From: Pirellulales bacterium
GTDB lineage: Bacteria; Planctomycetota; Planctomycetia; Pirellulales; JADZDJ01
Length of the DNA: 53,012 bases
Direction of reading: 5' to 3'
Assembly: GCA_035656635.1 (NCBI GenBank)
Contig: DASRSD010000134.1
Location: 1-53,012 of the forward strand
The notes beneath the pieces are model-generated. The model had not been told where the DNA came from. It made no database searches and saw only the letters and a program-made list of their open reading frames with translations. Of this stretch, positions 25,091-34,228 are shown in pieces; within the stretch, counting starts at the first letter, position 1, and each line of letters starts with the position of its first letter. Position numbers and translations under genes: made by a program.

Positions 25091-25119
25091 TTCGCGGGCT
25101 TGCTTGGTGGGTCTATAAT
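25091..25119 (+). promoter_or_regulatory. Possible sigma-70-type promoter of treS-treY
   Basis: A perfect -10 box TATAAT (25114-25119) is preceded at 17 bases by TTCGCG (25091-25096), a weak -35 box. The start would be near 25126, about 24 bases before the treS ATG. No sigma-54 core with a proper -12 element was found here. Confidence 0.45.
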
Positions 25120-25149
25120 GCCTGGTCGACAAGCATTGATTTATAGGTT

Positions 25150-28100
25150 ATGCCTCCGGAATCCCTCACAGCACCTGCCTTCGCCTCGGAAATACATCGG
25201 GGCGCCGTCGAAGGTGGTCCGGTTTGGTATAAGGACGCCGTTATCTATCAGGTGCACGTGCGTGCGTTTGCCGATAGTTCCGGCGATGGCGTCGGCGATT
25301 TTCCCGGCCTGACCAGCAAACTCGACTATTTGCAGGACCTAGGCGTTACCGCACTGTGGTTGTTGCCGTTTTATCCATCTCCACTGAAGGATGATGGGTA
25401 CGACATTGCCGATTACACCAGCGTGCATCCATCTTATGGCACGTTGCGAGATTTCAAAGCGTTTTTGCGAGATGCCCATGTACGCGGGCTGCGAGTGATC
25501 ACCGAGTTGGTATTGAACCATACCTCCGATCAGCACCCATGGTTTAAGCGTGCGCGGCGCGCTAAGCCCGGTTCTTCCGCGCGAGATTTTTACGTCTGGA
25601 GCGACACGGCAGACAAATACAAGGAAGCCCGAATCATTTTCAAAGATTTCGAGGCGTCCAACTGGACATGGGATCCCGTGGCCAAGGCATATTACTGGCA
25701 TCGGTTCTATTCTCACCAGCCGGATTTGAACTTCGAGAATCCGCAAGTGCGAAAGGCGTTGTTGGAAACGGTTTCATTCTGGTTAGAAATGGGAGTGGAT
25801 GGCATGCGGTTGGACGCGGTGCCCTATTTGTTCGAGTGCGAAGGAACTAATTGCGAAAACTTACCGGAGACGCACGCTTTTTTGAAAGAGCTGCGCCGCT
25901 ATGTGGACGCCCGGTTTTCGGATCGCATGCTCCTGGCGGAAGCCAACCAATGGCCAGAAGATGCCATTGCCTACTTCGGCGATGGCGACGAGTGCCATAC
26001 GGCTTTTAATTTTCCCGTCATGCCGCGCCTGTTTATGGCCAAGCATATGGAAGACCGATTTCCCATCGTCGACATTCTGCAGCAAACGCCCCCTATCCCC
26101 GCCAACTGCCAATGGGTTTTGTTTTTGCGAAACCACGATGAATTGACCTTGGAAATGGTCACGGATGAAGAGCGTGACTACATGTACCGAGTTTATGCTC
26201 ACGATCCGCAAGCGCGGATCAACTTGGGCATTCGACGACGATTGGCGCCCCTGTTAAATAACAACCGCCGGACCATCGAATTATTGCAGGGCTTGCTATT
26301 TTCGCTGCCGGGCACTCCGGTCATTTACTACGGCGACGAAGTCGGCATGGGGGATAACATTTATCTCGGCGATCGTGACGGCGTGCGCACGCCGATGCAG
26401 TGGAGCTCCGACCGTAATGCTGGTTTTTCGCGAGCTAATCCGCAAAAGCTGTACTTGCCGGTAGTGATTGATCCGGAGTATTTGTACGAAACGGTAAATG
26501 TAGAAACGCAGCGAAACAATCCACAATCGTTGTGGTGGTGGATGAAGCGGTTAATTGCCGTGCGAAACCAGCATCCTGCCTTTGGGCGCGGCTCGCTCGA
26601 ATTGCTGCTGCCAGAAAATGCGAAAGTGCTAGCCTTCGTGCGGCAGTTGGACGATGATCAAGTATTGGTCGTGGCCAATCTTTCGCGTTTTTCTCAGTAT
26701 GTAGAACTCGACCTGTCCGCGTATGAAGGCCGGGTGCCTGTGGAGTTGTTTGGGCATAATCGCTTCCCAACGATCGGCAAGCTGCCATATTTGCTCACGC
26801 TGGGACCGCACGCCTTTTATTGGTTTGCGCTAGCGCCCTCGGAAATAACACCCACGGATGGAAAACTTAGTATGCAATCCGACGGCAAGCCCGAAGATCG
26901 GCTGCCGCGCGCGAATGTTCATGCGCATTGGGCCGAAATTTTTCAAGGGCGGGCGAAGACTCAATTGGAAGCGTCGCTGCGCGGTTGGTTGTGCGGGCAA
27001 CGTTGGTTCAGCGGCAAAGCGCGAACCATTCAGAACGTTACCATTACCAACGCCGTGCTGCTGGGCAACTCGCCGGCAGATCCGCTAGCCAGATACCTGG
27101 CGTTGGCTCAAGTAGATTACACCGATGGCGAGCCAGAAATCTATTTGTTGCCGCTAGGTTTTGTTGCCGGAGATGCTTTGGAGTCATTTCTTGCTGCGGC
27201 ACCTAAATCAGCCATACTCCGCGTTCACCTGCGCGATACCAAGCAAGCCGGTGTAGTCTTCGATGCTACGAGCGACGCCGCGTTTGCCGCCGCGCTGTGG
27301 GATACCTTGGATCGCCGCCGTCGATGGAAGAGCCAAACCGGCGAACTTACCGTTTCTCATTTGCCTACACTGCGGACTTTTTTGCCTGCGGACATGGGAG
27401 CTTTGCCTGCAGTGGTCGTTAAGGGCGAGCAAAGTAATACCTCAATTATTTACGGCGATAAGGCCATTTTGAAATTGTTTCGCGGGATCAAGCCTGGCGT
27501 TAATCCGGATTTGGAAATCGGGCGGTTTTTTGTCGAACATGGAAATTTTCCCCATACGCCGCCGTTGCTGTCCGCTTTGGAATATGAAACGGAAGGCAGC
27601 GAACCGCTCACCTTGGCAGTTTTAAATGTCTTCGTGCCGCAAACGGAAACTGCCTGGCAGTTCGCATTGGATAATTTGAGCCGCTATTTCGAGCAAGTTT
27701 TGACACTGCCGATGGAAAGGTGGCCCCGTTCCGAGGGATTGGGGAATCAGTCGTTGTGGGAGATCGCTGCCGTGCCTTCTCCCGCGCCAATCCAAGAACT
27801 CGCCAGCGGTTTTCTGCACGCGGCAACTTTGTTAGGGCAGCGCACTGCAGAAATGCACAAGGCTCTGGCTTCCGATCCGGAAACGCCGACCTTTGCGCCA
27901 GAAGTATTCTCGCAACTCTATCAGCGTTCGCTGTATCAATCTGCGCGAAAATCGGCGGTGCAAAATCTGCAACGTTTGAAAAAGCGATTAAGCCATCTTT
28001 CGCCCCGGGCTCAGCAACTCGGTCGCCAAGTATTGGATCAGGAAAAGCATGTCCTGGATCAACTGAAATCGATTACTTCCGGCAGGATTGTGGCCGAACG

Positions 28101-28569
28101 AATTCGCTGCCACGGCGATTACCATCTCGGGCAGGTATTGTACACCGGTAAAGATTTCGTAATCATCGATTTCGAAGGTGAACCGCTCCGTTCTTTTTCC
28201 GAGCGCCGCATCAAATGTTCGCCGCTTCAAGATGTCGCCAGCATGATCCGCTCGTTTCATTATGCCGCTGCGCAAGGCTTCAATCATGTGGCTGTTGCTG
28301 GATTGCACACCCCGGAAACTACGGAGCCGCTAAAGCACGCTGGAACCGCCTGGGCAATTTCTATTGTGGGCACTTTCTTGCAGGCTTATCAAACGACCAT
28401 TGGAAACGCTGCATTTTTTCCCCCGGCGGCAAAGGACCGCGAATTACTGTTGAATTTTTATTTGCTTCAAAAGGCGATTTATGAGATGGGATATGAGTTG
28501 AATAATCGTCCGGATTGGGTGGAAATTCCGTTGGCCGCAATCATTTACCTATTGGGCGGAAAACCGTGA
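25150..28569 (+). CDS. treS: Trehalose synthase / maltokinase fusion (TreS-Mak)
   Basis: 1139 residues, two enzymes in one chain. Residues 1-565 are TreS, a GH13 enzyme interconverting maltose and trehalose: [15 protein letters not shown], the catalytic triad D222 ([12 protein letters not shown]), E264 (LLAEANQWP) and D330 (LRNHDEL), and [14 protein letters not shown]. Residues from about 590 to the end are maltokinase, which makes maltose-1-phosphate with ATP: an N-terminal cap ([16 protein letters not shown]), HGDYHLGQ (988-995) as catalytic loop and IIDFEGEP (1005-1012) as metal-binding site. The fusion couples trehalose to maltose-1-phosphate, the donor for GlgE; no glgE is in this window. 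treY follows after 60 bases, likely in the same operon. Confidence 0.95.
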   Translation: MPPESLTAPAFASEIHRGAVEGGPVWYKDAVIYQVHVRAFADSSGDGVGDFPGLTSKLDYLQDLGVTALWLLPFYPSPLKDDGYDIADYTSVHPSYGTLRDFKAFLRDAHVRGLRVITELVLNHTSDQHPWFKRARRAKPGSSARDFYVWSDTADKYKEARIIFKDFEASNWTWDPVAKAYYWHRFYSHQPDLNFENPQVRKALLETVSFWLEMGVDGMRLDAVPYLFECEGTNCENLPETHAFLKELRRYVDARFSDRMLLAEANQWPEDAIAYFGDGDECHTAFNFPVMPRLFMAKHMEDRFPIVDILQQTPPIPANCQWVLFLRNHDELTLEMVTDEERDYMYRVYAHDPQARINLGIRRRLAPLLNNNRRTIELLQGLLFSLPGTPVIYYGDEVGMGDNIYLGDRDGVRTPMQWSSDRNAGFSRANPQKLYLPVVIDPEYLYETVNVETQRNNPQSLWWWMKRLIAVRNQHPAFGRGSLELLLPENAKVLAFVRQLDDDQVLVVANLSRFSQYVELDLSAYEGRVPVELFGHNRFPTIGKLPYLLTLGPHAFYWFALAPSEITPTDGKLSMQSDGKPEDRLPRANVHAHWAEIFQGRAKTQLEASLRGWLCGQRWFSGKARTIQNVTITNAVLLGNSPADPLARYLALAQVDYTDGEPEIYLLPLGFVAGDALESFLAAAPKSAILRVHLRDTKQAGVVFDATSDAAFAAALWDTLDRRRRWKSQTGELTVSHLPTLRTFLPADMGALPAVVVKGEQSNTSIIYGDKAILKLFRGIKPGVNPDLEIGRFFVEHGNFPHTPPLLSALEYETEGSEPLTLAVLNVFVPQTETAWQFALDNLSRYFEQVLTLPMERWPRSEGLGNQSLWEIAAVPSPAPIQELASGFLHAATLLGQRTAEMHKALASDPETPTFAPEVFSQLYQRSLYQSARKSAVQNLQRLKKRLSHLSPRAQQLGRQVLDQEKHVLDQLKSITSGRIVAERIRCHGDYHLGQVLYTGKDFVIIDFEGEPLRSFSERRIKCSPLQDVASMIRSFHYAAAQGFNHVAVAGLHTPETTEPLKHAGTAWAISIVGTFLQAYQTTIGNAAFFPPAAKDRELLLNFYLLQKAIYEMGYELNNRPDWVEIPLAAIIYLLGGKP

Positions 28570-28629
28570 GTCGTCCGGCGTGATCGAATGCCTGCACTTT
28601 GCCCAGAACTTTTTTAATCTCCGTGCTCC

Positions 28630-31287
28630 ATGAGCGATGCTGCAACCTATCATCCGCGTTGCACGTATCGGCTTCAATTGAGACCGGGGTTCGGATTTTT
28701 AGAGGCGGCGGCCATTGCGTCCTATTTGGAGGCATTGGGCATCAGCCACGTCTATTGCTCATCGTATTTGCAAGCCGCGCCGGGCAGCACGCATGGATAT
28801 GACGTGCTCGATCATCAAAGCGTAAACGCCGAACTGGGCGGCACCCTGGGGCATAATGAATTTTGCAACACGCTGGGGAAGCATCACTTGGGCCAAATGC
28901 TGGACGTGGTGCCCAACCACATGAGCATTTCGCACAGCGGGAATCGCTGGTGGTGGGACGTGCTGGAAAACGGTCCGTCGAGCCGCTACGCGGCTTACTT
29001 CGACGTCGATTGGGAACCGCAAGAAAGAACGCTTTACAACCGCGTTCTCATTCCGATTCTCGGCGATCATTACGGCCGGGTCATTGCCGCCGGAAAAATT
29101 CGTATCGAGCGTGAGGCGGGCTCGTTCCGTGTGCGCTATGAAGAACATCTCCTGCCGATGGCGCCACGATCGTTGGACGACATTCTTGCGGCTGCAGCAG
29201 AGGAAACCGGGTCCGACTTGCTGTCGTTCGCCGCCGACGTGGCCAAGCACCTGCCTCCTGCACATCGCACCGACCAACGCAGCATTAGTCGCAGGCATCG
29301 CGACAAGGAAATCCTGCGCCGAATGTTGGATGAGCAATTGGCTGCACATCCGGAATGGGCGGCCGTGATCGATAAGATTTTGGCCGACATCAATGCGTCC
29401 CCGGATCGACTTGACGATCTTCTGGAGCGGCAAAATTATCGGCTCGCGTTTTGGCGGATGGCCAAACAGGAACTTGATTACCGCCGTTTCTTCGATATTA
29501 ACACACTGGTGGGATTGCGCATGGAAGATGAGCAAGTGTTTGCCGATACCCATGCTTTGGTCTTGCACTGGCTGAAGCGCGGCGTGCTCGACGGCTTGCG
29601 CATTGATCATCCCGACGGCTTGCGCGATCCGCAGCAGTATTGTTCCCGTTTGTTACAGGCGGCTCCGCAAGCATGGATTGTGGCCGAAAAGATTCTCATG
29701 CCGGACGAGTCCTTGCCGGAGGATTGGCCGATCGCCGGCACGACGGGTTATGATTTTTTGAATCGCGCGATGCGAGTATTTATCGATCCCGAGGGCGAAA
29801 CGCCGCTAACCGAGTTTTATGCCGAGTTTACTGGCGAATCGACCGACTACGCCAAGTTGGCTCACGACAAAAAGCATTTGGTCATGCGGGATTTGTTTGC
29901 CAGCGATTTGAATCGCTTGACTGGCCAGCTGGCGGAGATTTGCGAAAATCGGCCAGCCTATCGTGATTACACTCGTCGCGAATTGAATTCAATGCTGCGG
30001 GAAGTAATTTCTTGTCTCAGCGTGTATCGAACCTATGTGCAGGCGGAAAAAGGCACGGTGAGCGAGACCGATCGCCGCTACATCCATGAAGCGATTGACG
30101 CCGCGAAAGCAAATCGTCCCGATTTAGATTCTGATTTGTTCGATTTCTTTCGCGGCATTTTGCTTCTGGAAGCGCGTGGGCAGGCGGAAACGGAATTGGT
30201 CATGCGTTTTCAGCAAAGCACCGGCCCAGTCACTGCCAAGGGAATCGAAGATACGCTGTTCTATTGCTACAACCGCTTCGTCGCCTTGAATGAGGTTGGC
30301 AGTGAGCCTAATCGGTTTGCAGTTTCTGCCGAGCGCTTTCATCGAGCAAATTTAGAAATGCTGGCTCGATACCCGCGCACGATGCTTGCCACCACAACTC
30401 ATGACACCAAGCGCGGCGAGGATGTTCGCTTACGGCTGGCGCTGCTTTCGGAAATTCCACAACGATGGGCGGCCGCCGTGCGCAACTGGGCGATCAACAA
30501 CGAACGGTACAAAACGCAGTTCCAACCCGACAGGAATCTGGAATATCTGTTTTATCAAACCGCGTTCGGGGCGTGGCCCATAGAAGTCGATCGCCTGCAA
30601 GCTTATTTGCTGAAAGCAGCTCGGGAAAGTAAACAGCAAACCTCATGGACCGCGCCGAATGAAGCGTACGAAAAGGCATTGGCGGAATTTACAGTTGGGG
30701 TAATGGCCGATCAAAACTTTTGCAACTCGATGGCGGCGCTTGTGGCCGAGCTGGCTCCGTTGGGATGGGTTAACTCACTGGCTCACACTTTGCTTAAATT
30801 GACTTCGCCTGGCGTGCCAGACATTTACCAAGGCTCGGAATTATGGGATCTGCGACTCGTTGATCCTGACAACCGCACGCCGGTCGATTTTTTACGCCGC
30901 CAGCAGTTGCTAAATGACTTGGAGCAAATGTCGCCCGAAGCAATTTGGGCGCAAGCTGCCCCAGGTTTGCCGAAATTATGGCTGATCAAGCAAGCCTTGA
31001 ATTTGCGAAAGCAACGGCCGGAACTATTTGAATCGGGCTCGTACGAGCCCACCTATGCCAAAGGGACGAAGGCCGACCACATTCTGGCATTTGTTCGGGC
31101 GGAGAAAATTCTGACAATTGTCCCACGGCTGAATGTCAACTTGGCTGGATCATGGAGCGACTCCGCCATTGAAGTTCCTCCGGGAGCATGGCTCAATATT
31201 CTGAGCGGCGAATGTTATGAAGGCGGCGTTATTCCTTTAGCAAATTTGATGCACCGTTTTCCCGTTGCTTTGTTATGGGCATCGTGA
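28630..31287 (+). CDS. treY: Malto-oligosyltrehalose synthase
   Basis: 885 residues. It converts the reducing-end alpha-1,4 bond of maltodextrins to the alpha,alpha-1,1 bond of trehalose. The N-terminus YRLQLRPGFGFLEAAAIASYLEALGISHVYCSSYLQAAPGSTHGYD (within residues 13-58) is diagnostic of TreY. Catalytic residues are D326 (GLRIDHPDGLRDP) and E353 (WIVAEKIL), and the later TTTHDTKRGEDVRLR provides the third acid. It works with TreZ, encoded divergently upstream of treS. The ATG at 28630 gives the standard family start (CTYRLQL near the N-terminus). Confidence 0.96.
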   Translation: MSDAATYHPRCTYRLQLRPGFGFLEAAAIASYLEALGISHVYCSSYLQAAPGSTHGYDVLDHQSVNAELGGTLGHNEFCNTLGKHHLGQMLDVVPNHMSISHSGNRWWWDVLENGPSSRYAAYFDVDWEPQERTLYNRVLIPILGDHYGRVIAAGKIRIEREAGSFRVRYEEHLLPMAPRSLDDILAAAAEETGSDLLSFAADVAKHLPPAHRTDQRSISRRHRDKEILRRMLDEQLAAHPEWAAVIDKILADINASPDRLDDLLERQNYRLAFWRMAKQELDYRRFFDINTLVGLRMEDEQVFADTHALVLHWLKRGVLDGLRIDHPDGLRDPQQYCSRLLQAAPQAWIVAEKILMPDESLPEDWPIAGTTGYDFLNRAMRVFIDPEGETPLTEFYAEFTGESTDYAKLAHDKKHLVMRDLFASDLNRLTGQLAEICENRPAYRDYTRRELNSMLREVISCLSVYRTYVQAEKGTVSETDRRYIHEAIDAAKANRPDLDSDLFDFFRGILLLEARGQAETELVMRFQQSTGPVTAKGIEDTLFYCYNRFVALNEVGSEPNRFAVSAERFHRANLEMLARYPRTMLATTTHDTKRGEDVRLRLALLSEIPQRWAAAVRNWAINNERYKTQFQPDRNLEYLFYQTAFGAWPIEVDRLQAYLLKAARESKQQTSWTAPNEAYEKALAEFTVGVMADQNFCNSMAALVAELAPLGWVNSLAHTLLKLTSPGVPDIYQGSELWDLRLVDPDNRTPVDFLRRQQLLNDLEQMSPEAIWAQAAPGLPKLWLIKQALNLRKQRPELFESGSYEPTYAKGTKADHILAFVRAEKILTIVPRLNVNLAGSWSDSAIEVPPGAWLNILSGECYEGGVIPLANLMHRFPVALLWAS

Positions 31288-31315
31288 TGATCAATGGTCA
31301 AAAAGCGATCATTTT
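31287..31315 (+). terminator. Weak terminator-like hairpin after treY
   Basis: ATGATC (31287-31292, overlapping the stop codon) and GATCAT (31307-31312) can pair around a 14-base loop and are followed by TTT. The stem is short and the loop large, so this is only a candidate. Confidence 0.3.
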
Positions 31316-31363
31316 GGCAATTTAGGGATCACTTCGGTGGCCAGAGATGATTTTGAGCGGAAT

Positions 31364-31597
31364 CTAGCGTGCAGGCTTCGCCGTAGGAGGCGTTGCGCTG
31401 GAACCTTTACCTCGGGCTGGTTCGCCTTCCATATACAGATTACATCCACCGTCACCCGTGATACGCAGTTGGTATGGCTGCAAAGTCTCTTCGATGCAAT
31501 ATCCCGCGGTTGCCGGCTCGGCTTTTGCTTCCGGTTCCAATTGCCACCACTTGCACGAGATGCATAGTCCCCATTGCTTGTGGGTGCTGGAAGGCAT
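31364..31597 (-). CDS. Small four-cysteine protein (CxxC...C...C), possible metal or Fe-S binder
   Basis: 77 residues from the ATG at 31597, supported by AAGGA about nine bases upstream; an in-frame ATG 18 bases earlier lacks this site. The Cys pattern is WGLCISCKWWQ, then GYC about 19 residues later, then GGCN after another 17, with Trp-rich surroundings and a low-complexity tail (GKGSSATPPTAKPAR). A CxxC-KWW followed by G-x-C and a final C is reminiscent of small HiPIP-fold iron-sulfur modules, but I cannot assign a family. It follows the 42-residue membrane protein gene after 70 bases and may be co-transcribed from that gene's sigma-54 promoter. Confidence 0.6.
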   Translation of the reverse strand: MPSSTHKQWGLCISCKWWQLEPEAKAEPATAGYCIEETLQPYQLRITGDGGCNLYMEGEPARGKGSSATPPTAKPAR

Positions 31598-31667
31598 GCG
31601 TTCTTTCCTTTTCAAGACTTCCTTGGGCTTGATTTACAGCTCGATTGCGGAAATTCTGTTGGTGTTA

Positions 31668-31796
31668 TTAACGTCCCAGCATTTTAGCCAGGATAAAAAT
31701 GAGTATCGCGCCCCCGAAGCCACCGCCCAATAACAAGTACAAAATCGAGTATCCAATTGCGGCCAAAGGCAAAGCTGCTAAGGCAAGGATTTCCAT
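31668..31796 (-). CDS. 42-residue single/double-span membrane protein
   Basis: MEILALAALPLAAIGYSILY at the start, then LLLGGGFGGAILIFILAKMLGR: two short hydrophobic stretches separated by a Gly-rich turn (GGGFGG), ending in a basic residue. GGAG lies six bases before the ATG, and a good sigma-54 promoter lies 57 bases upstream, so the gene is real despite its size. It resembles no family I can name. By size and promoter class it belongs with the DUF1328 and DUF883-like stress membrane proteins. The gene is located just downstream of the ferritin-like gene on the same strand. Confidence 0.75.
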   Translation of the reverse strand: MEILALAALPLAAIGYSILYLLLGGGFGGAILIFILAKMLGR

Positions 31797-31852
31797 GATG
31801 AACTCCTAAAATGCTTTGTTTTTCGTGAATGAATATAACGCGGCAATTGGGA

Positions 31853-31869
31853 TGCAATCTGTGTTCCAA
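31853..31869 (-). promoter_or_regulatory. Sigma-54 promoter of the 42-residue membrane protein gene
   Basis: On the minus strand TTGGAACACAGATTGCA differs from the consensus by one base in -24 (A for C) and has a perfect TTGCA -12 with exact spacing. The start would be near 31842, 46 bases before the ATG. Confidence 0.82.
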
Positions 31870-31900
31870 AGCGGTAACTTTCCACTCGTTTAAGTGGGTT

Positions 31901-32371
31901 TTAGACCTTCGGGACGTCAATTCCTAATGCGGTCGCCAGATCGATTTGGTGTTCTTGTTCATTCACCAGGATTTTTCTGATTTGTTCGGCCATTGCAAAT
32001 TCCCCCAGTGCCTCGCATTGTCGGATTCGTTGCCGGTAGTTGCGAATCGTTTCGCTTTCGTTCTCTAAATCGAACCGCAACATCTCCTCTGCCTTTTCCG
32101 ATGTTTTGACTGGCTTGGGCTGTACTGACGGCATGCCACCCAAATAATCGATTTGCTTAGAAACTATTAACGCATGCTGTAACTCTTCGCCGGCGTGCTT
32201 TTTTAGTTCGCCGGCAATATTCATATATTGTGCGCCTTTCAAAACCTGCGAATAAACCACGTAGGCGATAATGGCTTGATACTCACGGGCCAGGTCTTCA
32301 TTGAGCAAATCGATCAGTTTTTCGCGAGTAATCTCCGACGAATCTTTCGAACTAGGTGTATGTTCGGCCAT
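31901..32371 (-). CDS. Bacterioferritin-like ferritin-family protein
   Basis: 156 residues. Start at 32371 is fixed by AAAGGAG nine bases upstream; the frame extends further without support. Four-helix ferritin-like fold with putative di-iron ligands E30 (NEDLAREYQAI), E63 and H66 (HAGEELQHA), a Glu near 105 (ENESETIRNY), E138 and H141 (NEQEHQIDL). Such proteins oxidise ferrous iron and store it, or protect against peroxide. A heme-ligand Met is not assignable with confidence. A sigma-54 promoter sits only about 30 bases before the ATG, giving a very short leader. Confidence 0.88.
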   Translation of the reverse strand: MAEHTPSSKDSSEITREKLIDLLNEDLAREYQAIIAYVVYSQVLKGAQYMNIAGELKKHAGEELQHALIVSKQIDYLGGMPSVQPKPVKTSEKAEEMLRFDLENESETIRNYRQRIRQCEALGEFAMAEQIRKILVNEQEHQIDLATALGIDVPKV

Positions 32372-32399
32372 GAGTAATCTCCTTTGCCATGTCCAGGGA

Positions 32400-32416
32400 A
32401 GCAAATCTTAGGCCAT
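32400..32416 (-). promoter_or_regulatory. Sigma-54 promoter of the ferritin-like gene
   Basis: On the minus strand ATGGCCTAAGATTTGCT has TGGC at -24, a perfect TTGCT -12 and exact GG-N10-GC spacing. The start would be near 32389, placing the AAAGGAG site within the first ten transcribed bases. Confidence 0.72.
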
Positions 32417-32470
32417 TCGAAGAGTATGAGGCTAGCCAGACAATGTGCCTGCAGTGTTAGGCCCACAATT

Positions 32471-34228
32471 TCAGTGCGGCCGTTTGGCGTCCGCCGCCGC
32501 CGCTTCCGCAGCGTCGATAAGACCGTCGCGGTTCGTGTCCAGTGCATCGAATTGTTCTCGACTGCCCAAGAATTCGGAGGGGCTGATTTCACCGTCGCCG
32601 TTGCGATCCATTTTAGTAAACCAATCCGGCGGTGATACGGTTGGTTTGGTGCGGCGCGGTTGTCGAGCTGGGGAGCCTAAAGACACAAGGGGATTGGCCG
32701 CGGCGCTGGCTCCGCCGCGCGAGAGCTCCAGCATAACGTGATATGGAATGTCGGCGCTGGTGATGAAACCATCGTGGTCGCTATCATCCGTGGCCAAAAT
32801 GTCGGCGGCTGATTTTAATTCACGGGGAGACAAAACACCATCACCATTGCGATCCAACAAGGTGAACAAGTCCTGTCCTTCGTCGGTCGCTTCCAGCACT
32901 AACTGGGCGCCGGCAATTTCGCTTTGCCAGTGGAAGAAGGCCTCGAATTCCTCTGGGGAAACTTTGCCGTCGCTATTGGTGTCCATTAGCGGCAGGTTAT
33001 TTGCCATCCCAGCCGTCGACAATTCGTCCTTGCTCAGAAAACCATCTTTGTTTTGGTCATAATTGGAAAAGTTGGGCGACTGATTGGCTTGTGCAGGATC
33101 GCGATTGTTACGGCGAAAATCGATTTCAATTTCGGCAACTGTCAACCGATAACCGCCGTCCAATTTGATGCGCAAGCGATAGCCGATAGTTGCCGCCTGG
33201 GCATTGTCGTTTGATCGATGCCGCTGGCCTGTGGAACGTCCCAACGAAAAGAACATTTCCATGTCGACCGACGATTGCAGCATAGCGGTCAGCTCCGACC
33301 GATCAAGCATTTGATCATGATTTAAATCGAACTTGGCGAACATATTTGCGGGAGCCCGAAGCTCTGGGGTCGCTCCGCTTAGCGATAGCTGCCCATCGTG
33401 ATTCTGGTCATAGCGGAAGAGCAGTGTTTCTGCCAACGCCTCGGTCGATGTGGCGGGGCTGATGGCGATCACAGGTCCATCCACGGCGAGCGACGTCCCT
33501 TGGCCGCCACGACTTTCGGCGCCCCGGCCAGGACCGGAAATTAATTCTTCCGCAGTGATTAGCCCGTCGTCATTAAAATCCCGGCCACGGAGACTTTGTT
33601 CAGCGGCGTTTAGTTCGGCGCGGGAGAGTCGTCCGTCGCCATCAGTATCCAGCAACGAAAACAACGCCGGTCCCGCACCGCGACTGGCCAAATGATGTCG
33701 CACAGTAAACGGCGGCGCAATTTTTGCTAATTGAGCGGTCGCTTCCTCTCGCGAGTATCCCTTGGACATTTTCATCATCGTCGCCAAAGAGGGCGGCGCG
33801 ATTCGCGGCTGTCCTCCGCCAGAGGAAAATAGTGCGATCAGGCGATTCGCTTGCTCGACCGAAATGTGTCCCTTTTTCTCCGTATCGAACCGATCAAAAC
33901 TTTCATCGACAACGCGTTGCCATACGTCATGGAATTTGATGCCACTGACATCAATGTGCAAGTTAATGCGCAGCGGGTAGGTGGGGCCCAGCAACAATAA
34001 CTCCTGTACGTCGCCCGTATCGGACGACTTAGTGTTGGATGACGCCCCGTTTGGCGATGGTACAGCATCGGGAAGTGAAATATCCGAGGACGAAGCAACT
34101 TCGGAGGTTGTGGCATTTGGCACGTCGTCGCCACGGGACAAAACAATGTCGCTCGATACGAGAACCATCCACAAGACGAGTGGCGCTCCAAAACTGCAGC
34201 AAACGAGCGCAAACCAGTTGCGCTTCAC
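32471..34228 (-). CDS. Exported protein with eleven EF-hand loops
   Basis: 585 residues with an N-terminal hydrophobic signal or anchor (about 6-30). Eleven loops fit the 12-residue DxDxDG calcium-binding pattern, at about 115, 194, 217, 274, 301, 391, 416, 459, 482, 541 and 564, for example DTDGDGRLSRAE, DQNKDGFLSKDE and DRNGDGEISPSE. Two loops are degenerate (DTEKKGHISVEQ at 115; DLNHDQMLDRSE lacks Gly at loop position 6). Between pairs lie beta-rich segments, one containing IGYRLRIKLDGGYRLTVAEIEIDF. Multi-EF-hand exported proteins are typical of planctomycetes. Its start overlaps the DUF1501 stop by four bases (ATGA), so translation is coupled. Confidence 0.9.
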   Translation of the reverse strand: MKRNWFALVCCSFGAPLVLWMVLVSSDIVLSRGDDVPNATTSEVASSSDISLPDAVPSPNGASSNTKSSDTGDVQELLLLGPTYPLRINLHIDVSGIKFHDVWQRVVDESFDRFDTEKKGHISVEQANRLIALFSSGGGQPRIAPPSLATMMKMSKGYSREEATAQLAKIAPPFTVRHHLASRGAGPALFSLLDTDGDGRLSRAELNAAEQSLRGRDFNDDGLITAEELISGPGRGAESRGGQGTSLAVDGPVIAISPATSTEALAETLLFRYDQNHDGQLSLSGATPELRAPANMFAKFDLNHDQMLDRSELTAMLQSSVDMEMFFSLGRSTGQRHRSNDNAQAATIGYRLRIKLDGGYRLTVAEIEIDFRRNNRDPAQANQSPNFSNYDQNKDGFLSKDELSTAGMANNLPLMDTNSDGKVSPEEFEAFFHWQSEIAGAQLVLEATDEGQDLFTLLDRNGDGVLSPRELKSAADILATDDSDHDGFITSADIPYHVMLELSRGGASAAANPLVSLGSPARQPRRTKPTVSPPDWFTKMDRNGDGEISPSEFLGSREQFDALDTNRDGLIDAAEAAAADAKRPH

